A DNA stretch of 7,073 nucleotides from an uncultured Porphyromonadaceae bacterium (GCA_947176615.1 CAMWRO010000153.1:1-7073); one strand, 5' to 3'. Numbered from the stretch's first letter, positions 1-7,038 are shown. Notes: generated from the letters alone by a model not told the origin. Numbers and translations: made by a program.

Positions 1-66
1 AATAACGAGTTAACTGAAAGATGCTACCACTTTGGATTAACATTTGTTATGAAACGCCCTCTAAGT

Positions 67-95
67 TAGCGACATTGCGCCACGGCGTGACGCTA
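67..95. repeat. Inverted repeat downstream of the beta-barrel gene
   Basis: GCGCCAC (77-83) and GTGACGC (87-93) can pair across a 3-base loop; on minus-strand RNA the single imperfect position is a U-G wobble. An alternative outer pairing is TAGCG (67-71) with CGCTA (91-95). It lies 43-69 bases past the stop of the barrel gene, where a terminator is expected, but there is no clear T tract on the minus-strand side. It may be a weak terminator or an mRNA 3' end. I see nothing else in bases 1-135. Confidence 0.35.
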
Positions 96-135
96 CCGGG
101 GATGTGTGGTTTCCGCCGCGGTTATTTGTTATCTT

Positions 136-888
136 TTAAAATATGTATCCGATTGTGGCGAAGAAGTTGAAGTTGTGGCAGGTGGGCTTGGAGATGCCGT
201 AGGTCTTGGCGATGTTTTTGAACCCGGTCTGAGTGCGCACCCCGACGGTCACCCGGTTATAGAATGTCAGACCCGTCGCGATGTGCAGGCCGATGTCAGA
301 GCGGTGGTATGAGTTGATGAAACTGCCCGAGTCGTTGAAGTATCCGGTCTTGGCAGTGCTCCCGTCGAGAATGAGCTGGCCCAAGTCGTTGATACTGGCG
401 GTGTAGATGGTGGCGTTCTGTTTTCCTCCCGAGCCATAGCTGTAATAGAGGCCGCAGTCCACGTTCCATCTGACGCAGTCGGCGAGGTTGAAGTTGAACG
501 AGGCATAAATCGGGATGTTGAAATAGCGGAAACTGTTGCGCAGATACACGTCGCTCAGATGGCGGTCATCCTTGGCGGTGACGTTAAAGGTGATGCGCGT
601 GGAGTTGAATGTCAGGTTGAGCTCGGTCCCGATGGCAAAAAAACGGCTGAAATTGAACTTGGCCCCGGCCCCTAAGCCTCCGGCGGCGCGCATCGACGAG
701 TTGATGTCAGAAATCTCGGGGAAGATGTCGGTGTAGTTGTTGGTGACATAGCTCCCCCCGACGAGTGCGTGAACGTCAATCTCGATAAACCGGTCACTCT
801 TGCCGGTGTCGACAAATGCCACGTCGGCGGCAACGGCGGTCGTGATGCCGAGCAGCAGGGTCAATATTGCGGCGATACTTTTTTTCAT
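136..888 (-). CDS. Small outer-membrane beta-barrel protein, PorT-like/OMP_b-brl type
   Basis: This 250-residue protein is probably an outer-membrane beta-barrel of unknown cargo or function. It starts with a clear Sec signal: MKKS, a hydrophobic core at 5-17, and a type I cleavage site AVA|AD after residue 20, with no lipobox cysteine. The mature part alternates amphipathic strands and loops: RFIEIDVHALVGGSYV, GGLGAGAKFNFSRFFAIGTELNLTF split across two strands, RYFNIPIYASFNF, WNVDCGLYYSYG, and IGLHIATGLTFY with VTVGVRTQTGF. It ends in a strand finishing GYIF with a terminal Phe, the usual signal for insertion by the BAM complex. I chose ATG at 888; a TTG two codons earlier is also in frame but less likely. 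It has its own candidate promoter and follows a terminator, so it is probably transcribed separately from the pilus genes. General fold is confident; the specific family is not. Confidence 0.85.
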   Translation of the reverse strand: MKKSIAAILTLLLGITTAVAADVAFVDTGKSDRFIEIDVHALVGGSYVTNNYTDIFPEISDINSSMRAAGGLGAGAKFNFSRFFAIGTELNLTFNSTRITFNVTAKDDRHLSDVYLRNSFRYFNIPIYASFNFNLADCVRWNVDCGLYYSYGSGGKQNATIYTASINDLGQLILDGSTAKTGYFNDSGSFINSYHRSDIGLHIATGLTFYNRVTVGVRTQTGFKNIAKTYGISKPTCHNFNFFATIGYIF

Positions 889-910
889 AATCAATAGCGT
901 TTAACGAGAC

Positions 911-941
911 CAAAATTAACCTAAAAAAACGAATCTGCAAA
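911..941 (-). promoter_or_regulatory. Bacteroidales-type promoter for the beta-barrel gene
   Basis: Reading the minus strand, TTTG (941-938) is followed after exactly 19 bases by TAATTTTG (918-911). This matches the Bacteroidales sigma-factor pattern of a TTTG -33 box, 19-21 bases, and a TAnnTTTG -7 box. Transcription would start around 903-906, giving a leader of about 15-18 bases before the ATG at 888. The -33 box lies in the foot of the terminator hairpin, and the T-run after the hairpin forms part of the spacer. Confidence 0.68.
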
Positions 942-994
942 ATGCAAAGCGGCTGTTGGGGCCAAATAGGCCAAAACAGCCGCTTTGTGTTGCA
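936..994 (-). terminator. Strong hairpin terminator after the fimbrial operon
   Basis: A perfect 13-base inverted repeat, CAAAGCGGCTGTT at 945-957 and AACAGCCGCTTTG at 975-987, is extended inward by GGCC/GGCC (960-963 and 969-972) across a GG/AA mismatch, leaving a 5-base AAATA loop. It can be extended outward by TGCAA (936-940) with TTGCA (990-994). Reading the minus strand, the hairpin is followed by CATTTTGC and then by seven T at 929-923. It lies 14 bases past the stop of the DUF4906 gene. The + strand side has no T run, so it most likely ends minus-strand transcription. Confidence 0.75.
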
Positions 995-1008
995 ATCTGC
1001 TTGCTTGG

Positions 1009-4000
1009 TCATTTATTTGAAATCACAGTGCGGATAAAGCATGCATGACTTTTGGTATGGTCTGGATCTATACCATCATTTGGTGCCGCATCGTTCATGT
1101 ATCCTTCAAACCCCATCGTGTAGAAGTTCATATCGAGCGCGCAGGATTTGGTCCCGTCATTATATGTGGAGCCGCTGGTTCCTATGGGAATCTCTGGAAT
1201 TGATAACACCCTGTCTCTGAACCAATAAATTGCCCCGGGACGCTCATAAAGGTCATAAAACAGCGGGCGCGTTTTCAATGTCCCCAAGTCGGACGAGAAA
1301 TGTCCCCACACCTCGCTTCGGCTGGCATATCGCAATGTCCCGTTGGTGTCATTGTTTCTCCATCCTACGCGGTGTTTGCGATGCCCGTGCCATTCGGTAC
1401 CAAGCGGGAAAAATATCTGGTCACAGGTATTGCGGTTATATACAATTACACCCATCATGCCGTAGGCAGGGTTGGTGCCGTCATACCCGGTTGCTTCTTT
1501 TACACTGGTAAGTGTCTCTGTGGCACCGTCGGCATAGACAATACCATAGGATTTGGCTATGGGAAAAGAGTTGTCATTTGTTGACTTGGAAATCAGTTGG
1601 TTGTCGTAAACATCCGTATTGGCCGCAATGTGTTCGTTTTCGCTCTCTCCAATGATTTCCCATTTGTTGTAATCTCCTTTTTTCTTCGAGATAATCTCGT
1701 CCCATGTCATTTCCGTTGTGTTGCTGTCGTCGGGGTCGTGAACTGCAAATTTTGCCTCGGCCGCAGGTCTTACGCAACGCGGATACCGGTTGTTGTTGGA
1801 CTGTAAAATGGCAACATGGCTTGTGCGGCGGAACAATGACCCTTCGGCTATTGGCGACGTAGTTGGGATTGCTTTATATTTGTCTCCGACCTTTTCAAAG
1901 TGGTCGACATTAAACGAAGTCCACAACGTGCCTTTTCCGGCCACATCGATCGGGTCATACCCCTCCCTGACAAAAATGTCATGCTCGCAGGTATAATTGT
2001 GATATCTGATTTTGACAATTGCGCACCCGGTACTTCCGTTAAAATTTATATCGAAATCGATATAACACTCATCTTCCCCTTCGATGCGCGAGCCGTTTTG
2101 CGGCGCATTGTCTCCGCTGCCGTCGGTGGTAGAGGAAAGCGTGACTATGGGGTCGCTATGGGTGACAATTTCAGCACTCCATTTGCCGATTGATTTAAAC
2201 GGTTTGAATTCAGAACCGTCGAGGCTTTGCAGCCTCATCAGCCGCACATGGAATTTTTCAGTAGACCCTTTCTTTCGCCACACTCCTTTAGGATTGAGGA
2301 TGCGTCTCACCTGAATCATGTCAAGATATACGGGGTCACCGTAGGTTTCGCCGGTCTCGGGATTATAAATCGAAAATTTAATCTTGCCGTGGCGCGGATA
2401 TGAGTAAAAAGGGTTATTGCCGGTGAATCCGCTCTTGGTCACCAACTCTTTTGCCCGGGTAAAAATCGGGATTGTAAACACGCGTTCAGTTGGGGTTCCG
2501 TTAGAGGATCTTTTTGTAACGCTGACATTGTAGACTCCTTCTCGCTCAGTGTTACTGCTATGCTGGCCTTCGGTGATTTCATAATCTCTCAGTCCTTGGC
2601 TCACTCCACCCGATGTGTTATAGTCGGTTTTGATATAGTGGTTGCTGCCCCCCGAAATGTAGGAGTCGGGAACCGATTGAGATGCACCACCCTCAAAACC
2701 CTCAACTTCGACCTTGACGACATTGGTCTGTCTCAAGGATAAGAACGAATTCCACGGTCCGTCATCATCTACATCGCCCTTATTATAGTAGAACTGACGG
2801 GTGATGCCGTCATGCCCGACGACGTCTTTTACAAGAGGGAAGTCTTCTGACCCGTCACCATAAGGTTCCCAGCTGCATTCAACTATTTCAGCACGCAGAA
2901 CATAACCGTCGGGAATGGCGCCTACCATCTTGACAGTCGCGTTCATGCGCTTGTTATATAGATAGGATATGTACTGGGGATTTGTGACATGCAATCCCGG
3001 GGTGGTCTGGTAGTCGATGTGCCAGTCGTAGTCGTTGCCGTAGCCCTTGAGTTTCAGGGTCAGTTTGTAATGGGTGTTTCGCTCGGCATTGTAGTCGGTA
3101 TCACCCTTGCCGAGCATGTAACGGTACTTTATGGGGCCTGACCCCATTGACCCGTCGGCTGAGACGCAGCGATAGAACCCGACGACCTCGATGTAGGTGC
3201 CGAATGGCTTGTTGTCTTTCCATCCCGATGTGACATCGTTTTCGACGGGGGAGTCAAAGTCGATGTGGGTTCCGTCCTGAGATTGTTTTTTGGATTTTCC
3301 TGTTCCCTGCATGTTTTCGTAGAAGAACAGTGACTCAGACTCATGTTCGTGCATCTCGTCTTTCACGCTTTCGGGTGTCGATTCGTCTCCTTTTCCGAGA
3401 TAGGGGTGTGACGAGTTGCACACATGCAGGAATGTCGCCGGGGTGATATAGTTGGTGCCTTCGGGTATTTCCTGAACGGTGATGGTTTTCCCGGTCTCGT
3501 GCAGAACGCTGTAGCGGTCTTTGGGCGCAAATTCGCTTCCTCCCGGATGATTCTCGTTGCCGAGGGTGCAGCTTTTCGGGATGTCATGGATGGTGATGGT
3601 CTCGATGTAGACCTGCACGTTGTCATACAGCTCGCTTCCGTCAAAAGCAACGGTGACTTTTGACGCGAGGCGGCGCACCCAGCTGTGAATCATCACGCTC
3701 TTGGCGTTGATGCGCAGAGGGGCCGCGTCGGTAGCTTTGCGGTTGGGGGTGTTGAGCGAGAAGATGCCAAACATCTGGCTGTTGTTCCCGGTATCTTTCA
3801 GGTCCCAGATGAAAGAGATGGCTTTCAGCTTGTCGCGGGTCGAGTATTTTTCTTTATCGAGGGCGGGGACATCGACATTGGCGACAGCATAGATATAGTA
3901 TTCTCCGCGGTTGAGTTCCATGTCAAACTGTGCGCGTCCCTGCAGCGCGTCGCCGAGTCCGTTTTCGCCTTTTTCGTTGTCTTCGCGATTGTCGCCGTTG

Positions 4001-4320
4001 TCGACACTGACATTTTTGAGTTCTGTGTCGTGGTTGCCGTTTTCATCCGTAACCTTGTAATAACGGTCGTTGTAAAGGTTGCCGTCTTTGTCATAGATGA
4101 ACATGTAGAGCGACTTGATGTCCTGAATCAGGTCTCCGGGGTCACCGGTACGGCTGTCGATGCCGACTTCGTCGCCACGGTCCCATGACAATTTCACCGA
4201 TACGCTGGCCACACCTTCCTCGATGTCGCCGAAATCGCCGAGAGCATCGTCGCGGCATCCTGCAAGTAGGCACGTCACAGCGAGGAGGAATGATATATGG
4301 ATAAAGCGGATGTACTTCAT
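1009..4320 (-). CDS. DUF4906-type large fimbrial lipoprotein, candidate pilus tip/adhesin
   Basis: This is a 1103-residue surface lipoprotein with lipobox LAGC and Cys22. Residues 35-245 look like a fimbrillin-type domain: VSVKLSW, IKSLYMFIYDKDGNLY at 68-83, YYIYAVANVD at 141-150, and WVRRLASKVTVAF at 214-226. Residues 331-435 carry motifs I associate with DUF4906: FFYENMQG, KPFGTYIEVVGFY, IKYRYMLGKGDTDYNAERN and a terminal DWHIDY strand. Residues 450-800 are beta-rich and unassigned, with VRRILNPKGVW at 671-681 and IRYHNYTCEHDIFVREGY at 771-788. Residues 801-1103 resemble a C-type-lectin/FGE-like or Fibrobacter-type C-terminal domain: SLFRRTSHVAI, YGMMGVIVYN, IFFPLG, LRYASR, LYERPGAIYWF, DMNFYTMGFEGY and a final ACFIRTV. 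It is far larger than a shaft pilin and is the last pilus gene before a terminator, which suits a tip adhesin. That role is inferred; the family call is from memory of motifs. An acidic Asn/Asp/Glu-rich insertion lies at 92-124. Confidence 0.87.
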   Translation of the reverse strand: MKYIRFIHISFLLAVTCLLAGCRDDALGDFGDIEEGVASVSVKLSWDRGDEVGIDSRTGDPGDLIQDIKSLYMFIYDKDGNLYNDRYYKVTDENGNHDTELKNVSVDNGDNREDNEKGENGLGDALQGRAQFDMELNRGEYYIYAVANVDVPALDKEKYSTRDKLKAISFIWDLKDTGNNSQMFGIFSLNTPNRKATDAAPLRINAKSVMIHSWVRRLASKVTVAFDGSELYDNVQVYIETITIHDIPKSCTLGNENHPGGSEFAPKDRYSVLHETGKTITVQEIPEGTNYITPATFLHVCNSSHPYLGKGDESTPESVKDEMHEHESESLFFYENMQGTGKSKKQSQDGTHIDFDSPVENDVTSGWKDNKPFGTYIEVVGFYRCVSADGSMGSGPIKYRYMLGKGDTDYNAERNTHYKLTLKLKGYGNDYDWHIDYQTTPGLHVTNPQYISYLYNKRMNATVKMVGAIPDGYVLRAEIVECSWEPYGDGSEDFPLVKDVVGHDGITRQFYYNKGDVDDDGPWNSFLSLRQTNVVKVEVEGFEGGASQSVPDSYISGGSNHYIKTDYNTSGGVSQGLRDYEITEGQHSSNTEREGVYNVSVTKRSSNGTPTERVFTIPIFTRAKELVTKSGFTGNNPFYSYPRHGKIKFSIYNPETGETYGDPVYLDMIQVRRILNPKGVWRKKGSTEKFHVRLMRLQSLDGSEFKPFKSIGKWSAEIVTHSDPIVTLSSTTDGSGDNAPQNGSRIEGEDECYIDFDINFNGSTGCAIVKIRYHNYTCEHDIFVREGYDPIDVAGKGTLWTSFNVDHFEKVGDKYKAIPTTSPIAEGSLFRRTSHVAILQSNNNRYPRCVRPAAEAKFAVHDPDDSNTTEMTWDEIISKKKGDYNKWEIIGESENEHIAANTDVYDNQLISKSTNDNSFPIAKSYGIVYADGATETLTSVKEATGYDGTNPAYGMMGVIVYNRNTCDQIFFPLGTEWHGHRKHRVGWRNNDTNGTLRYASRSEVWGHFSSDLGTLKTRPLFYDLYERPGAIYWFRDRVLSIPEIPIGTSGSTYNDGTKSCALDMNFYTMGFEGYMNDAAPNDGIDPDHTKSHACFIRTVISNK

Positions 4321-4376
4321 AATGAATATATAACTTTTATAATGTCATCAATTCGATACCGGCCTTAGAGCGGTCT

Positions 4377-5927
4377 TTATGGATTATTGAATGTAAACGG
4401 CGAGGGAATCTCCTTCTTGTTGCTGTTATAATACTTGGCGGTCGAGCTGTCATAGAAGCAGATAAACACATCTTCCCCGTCAGTCCCTTTCGCGGTAAAT
4501 GTCAGCCATCCTTTCTCGTTCACGTCGGGGGTTGTAGGGTCATCTTCATCTACGACTTTGGAGAATGGGTTGTGGATTTCCACACGGGTATTAACCGCCC
4601 CGACTCTTGTTACCCAGTATTTGCCCTCCTTCATGTCATAGAGGCAGATAGAGCGGCCATTGATGTCTTTTATAATGACAAATCCGGTTACCGGGTCGAC
4701 ATTGAGGATGTCATAGGGGTTGTTGATTACGGTAGTCTTGTCGGTGCCGTAATATTTTCCTGTCTCGCGGTCATAGTAAAACTGTATCTGTCCGTTTTCG
4801 TCGGTGACGGGTACAAGGTTGGCCCCGATCTGGAGACCGAAATCGGGTTCGAGCTCGACTTCGCCGTAGGGTACCACCTGCACCTGAACGCGGTCGAGGT
4901 TTTTGTATATCTCGATGCGGTACCAGCAGTTGCGCAACAGGTCATAGGGGTCGGTAGTGCCGTCCTTCACGAGCTGGATTGTCACCCAGTCAGGCTCATA
5001 GTCGGGGTCATACTCGTCGTTGCCGCCGACCTTGACTCGGATGCCGGTCGGGGTCGCGTCGGTGCCGGTGTTGCGGTATTCAGGCACATAGGCGATGAAC
5101 GATGACCCTTCAGTGGCTTCGATAAATTTCAGGTTGTCTCCGACCGTGGCCGTGGAGGGGACGCGCGGTGTGGAGATATAGTCAAGGTCATAGTCGTTGT
5201 GGACGTAGTCGCCTTGACGATAGGCTTTAGGGGCGAGGTAACCCTTGGTGTTATAGCGCGTCATCTCCACATCTTCAAGTTTCCAGCCGGCCTTGACGGT
5301 CTCGCTTGACAGATACACCTCGACCTTGGCGTAGGCTCGGAGGAGATGAAGGGTGCCGAGGTCACAGAAACTGTTGGAATCAAACGTAAGCGACGCGTAT
5401 TCTTTGATTCCGTAGAGGGGGATGGTGTTATCGGCCGACAACTCCATCATGGCGGAGGTGAAATCATAGGTCTGCTCACACACTTCGTCGACGGTTGTTT
5501 CTCCCGCGACAAGGCCGGTGGGATAGTTTCCCGCGCCCCAGTTGGCGAGGGCGACCACTTTGAGCGGCCGGTCGGGGAGATTGCCGCGGCACGAGCCGAG
5601 GACGCTGTAGGTCTTGGAGATGGTTGTAGATTCGAGCGGGATGACTGACTCCACGTCGATAGAGGCGACATACTTGTTCTTGTCGTCAAAGAAAAGGAAC
5701 ATGAAATCTTTTCCCGGAACATCGATATAGTTCTCGTAACCGCTTCCCTTGTCATACCCTCCTTCGGGAGTTTCGGGCGCACGCGAGCCATTGTCGCCGA
5801 GGGTAAGGATGAACCCGACACGCAACGGCTCGTCACCCGAAGGGCGCGACGGCTCGTCACCTCCCGAGCAGGAGGCGGCGACGAGCGCTGTCAGCGCTGT
5901 CAGCAGGTATTTTATCGCTGTGTTCAT
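4377..5927 (-). CDS. FimA/Mfa1-like fimbrial subunit lipoprotein with repeated C-terminal tail
   Basis: This 516-residue protein is probably a structural subunit of a type V pilus. It has a lipoprotein signal with lipobox AASC and Cys20. A short Ser/Pro/Asp linker follows, then a first strand at 35-43 (LRVGFILTL). The fimbrillin-type N-domain includes GYENYID at 63-69 and FMFLFFDDKNKYVASI at 75-90. Further family-like stretches are IPLYGIKEYASL at 169-180, LLRAYAKVEVYL at 195-206, and YDLLRNCWYRIEIYKN at 328-343, the last resembling the conserved LRN..Y motif of FimA/Mfa1 C-domains. The pilin body seems to end near PDFGL at 361-365. A tail of about 150 residues then carries three related repeats, which is not typical of a plain shaft pilin. 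The protein may therefore be the shaft or an adaptor near the tip; no other shaft candidate lies in the window. An Arg-Ala pair at 49-50 is a candidate maturation site. The start is ATG, 18 bases after the anchor gene, with no promoter visible. Confidence 0.85.
   Translation of the reverse strand: MNTAIKYLLTALTALVAASCSGGDEPSRPSGDEPLRVGFILTLGDNGSRAPETPEGGYDKGSGYENYIDVPGKDFMFLFFDDKNKYVASIDVESVIPLESTTISKTYSVLGSCRGNLPDRPLKVVALANWGAGNYPTGLVAGETTVDEVCEQTYDFTSAMMELSADNTIPLYGIKEYASLTFDSNSFCDLGTLHLLRAYAKVEVYLSSETVKAGWKLEDVEMTRYNTKGYLAPKAYRQGDYVHNDYDLDYISTPRVPSTATVGDNLKFIEATEGSSFIAYVPEYRNTGTDATPTGIRVKVGGNDEYDPDYEPDWVTIQLVKDGTTDPYDLLRNCWYRIEIYKNLDRVQVQVVPYGEVELEPDFGLQIGANLVPVTDENGQIQFYYDRETGKYYGTDKTTVINNPYDILNVDPVTGFVIIKDINGRSICLYDMKEGKYWVTRVGAVNTRVEIHNPFSKVVDEDDPTTPDVNEKGWLTFTAKGTDGEDVFICFYDSSTAKYYNSNKKEIPSPFTFNNP
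4380..4808 (-). repeat. Three degenerate protein repeats in the pilin C-terminal tail
   Basis: The tail of the fimbrial subunit contains three related units. Residues 374-404 read NGQIQFYYDRETGKYY and end in NNPY. Residues 421-455 read NGRSICLYDMKEGKYW and end in HNPF. Residues 481-516 read FICFYDSSTAKYY and end in a short run containing SPF. The shared pattern is an N/D-G turn, a hydrophobic strand, a (Y)YD..(T)GKYY hairpin, then 8 to 15 variable residues and an N/S-P-Y/F. The spacing of 47 to 60 residues suggests small beta-hairpin modules. They are diverged at protein level and not visibly identical in DNA, so they look old rather than freshly duplicated. Function is unknown. Confidence 0.62.
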
Positions 5928-5945
5928 GACGGATAGGCTGATTTA

Positions 5946-7001
5946 TCAGATTTCAGAATTTTGAAGCACGATTTTCCACGCGCCGATACAGATGTAGCTG
6001 CTGATCCATTCGTCGCGCTCGTCGAGGAAGAAAGTCATCGGGTAGGTGTCCTGACGGTCGAGGTATTCCTGATTGGGGATAGAGAGGTTGTCATAGCTTT
6101 TCGACATGATGCAGTAGTCGATGATGGGGATAGTGACAATGGTCTTGTTGTCGGTGGTCCTGTTGATTCGCAGCACCGGGTTGCGGTGGGTCATCAGTCG
6201 GCTCACCGATATTTCGGCCACCACCGCGCTGCACTTCTGATAGTTTTCGGTGTTTTCGGCCCGGGAACCTGTGCCGCTCGACGGCAGAATGATGCCGGCC
6301 ATAGCCTCGTCGGTGTGCCATGCGTGATAGGTGACAGGCTCGTAGTCAATCAGCGAGTTGTCCCAGTCAAGAAACGCGTTGTCGTCAGTAATCGAGAAAG
6401 TGAAATCATCTTTGTCCACATGGTTTCCCGAGAGATGCTGGAGAATGATGCGGATTGTGTTGGTGTCCTTGACGAGGGGGACGGTGAACACATGCACTCC
6501 CTGCTCGTCGGTAAACTCGGCTGTGTCGAGCTTGCCGTAGTAGAGGCGGTCGAGGTTGTCATAGCTGTGGGCCGACCCGTCGGGGAGACGCTTGTGGTTG
6601 AGCTTGCATTGCAGATTGTCGCGCCAGTCGTTTTCGCTTACGGAAAATGAAGTGCGGTGTCCGTCACCGGCCCATGCGATGAGTGTATAGTTGCCCGGGG
6701 CGACATCGACATCCATCATGTAACCCTGAGTGTTGAGGGCTTCGCCTGATTCCCGTTTCTGCCACACTACTTTGCCGGTCTTGTTGTCGATGACATAGAG
6801 TGTCACGTCGTTTACCTCGACATGGAAGGCATCGGCAAACTTCATGTTCATGTCATAGACAAACCTGACCTTGTAGTAAGGGTCGCAGTCACCCTCGTCG
6901 CGGAAAATCATGCCGTGACACGATGTCATGGCGATGGCGAGCATCAACGCGGCCGCGATGCGGGTCTTAACGGTGTTGAATATATTGGCAATCTGTTTCA
7001 T
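5946..7001 (-). CDS. FimB/Mfa2-family fimbrial anchor lipoprotein
   Basis: This 351-residue protein probably anchors a type V pilus in the outer membrane and limits its length, as FimB and Mfa2 do in P. gingivalis. The N-terminus has a lipoprotein signal: a basic start, a hydrophobic stretch at 14-25, and lipobox MTSC with Cys28. Next comes the family hallmark at about 35-70: D-E-G-D-C-D, then VRFVYDMNMKFADAF and VTLYVID. The C-terminus also fits the family, with QEYLDRQDTYPMTFFLDE at about 311-328 followed by an aromatic strand pair. Length is usual for the family. I chose the ATG at 7001. A GTG in frame at 7034 would add 11 residues before the signal peptide and lies inside a palindrome, so it is unlikely. 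This is the first gene of the apparent operon in this window, and the pilin start follows 18 bases after its stop. Family membership is confident; the anchor role is inferred from homologues. Confidence 0.93.
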   Translation of the reverse strand: MKQIANIFNTVKTRIAAALMLAIAMTSCHGMIFRDEGDCDPYYKVRFVYDMNMKFADAFHVEVNDVTLYVIDNKTGKVVWQKRESGEALNTQGYMMDVDVAPGNYTLIAWAGDGHRTSFSVSENDWRDNLQCKLNHKRLPDGSAHSYDNLDRLYYGKLDTAEFTDEQGVHVFTVPLVKDTNTIRIILQHLSGNHVDKDDFTFSITDDNAFLDWDNSLIDYEPVTYHAWHTDEAMAGIILPSSGTGSRAENTENYQKCSAVVAEISVSRLMTHRNPVLRINRTTDNKTIVTIPIIDYCIMSKSYDNLSIPNQEYLDRQDTYPMTFFLDERDEWISSYICIGAWKIVLQNSEI

Positions 7002-7019
7002 CTGTGGTGGTATGTTGAG

Positions 7020-7038
7020 GCGGGTGCCCGGCACCCGC
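7020..7038. repeat. Perfect GC-rich palindrome in the anchor-gene leader
   Basis: GCGGGTGCC at 7020-7028 and GGCACCCGC at 7030-7038 are perfect inverted repeats around a single central C. As RNA it could fold into an 8-base stem with a 3-base loop ending 18 bases upstream of the anchor gene ATG. The right arm also overlaps a second palindrome, CCCGCGCGGG at 7034-7043, so two exclusive pairings are possible. No T run follows on either strand, so it is not a standard terminator. It could be an operator, a leader hairpin, or chance in a GC-rich stretch. Confidence 0.5.

Noticed and set aside
794..1012. A 72-codon minus-strand open frame bridging the large subunit and the barrel gene
   Set aside because: Most of it is the terminator hairpin and promoter, followed by an out-of-frame reading of the barrel gene's signal peptide.
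3286..3309. GTGKS in the large subunit, resembling a nucleotide-binding P-loop
   Set aside because: The full GxxxxGK[ST] spacing is absent, and it directly follows FFYENMQG, a motif of the DUF4906 region in an exported protein.
3685..4188. A 167-codon + strand open frame opposite the DUF4906 gene
   Set aside because: Its repetitive Val/Phe/Asp composition mirrors the acidic region on the other strand; there is no recognisable domain.
4321..4376. Possible promoter between the pilin and DUF4906 genes
   Set aside because: The best match (TTG, 18 bases, TATATTCA) lacks the last two bases of the -7 box and would start transcription at or inside the ATG. The AT-rich stretch more likely just favours translation initiation.
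4572..5105. A 177-codon + strand open frame opposite the pilin gene
   Set aside because: Same reason: a Val/Ile/Asp-rich antisense shadow of a well-supported coding region.
5961..6650. A 229-codon open frame on the + strand opposite the anchor gene
   Set aside because: It is antisense to a gene with clear family motifs. The hydrophobic Val-rich composition is what results from reading GAC/TAC-rich codons backwards, and no known motif or signal is present.
7002..7034. GTG start at 7034 for the anchor gene
   Set aside because: It adds 11 residues before a complete lipoprotein signal and falls inside the GC-rich palindrome; the ATG at 7001 gives a normal signal peptide.
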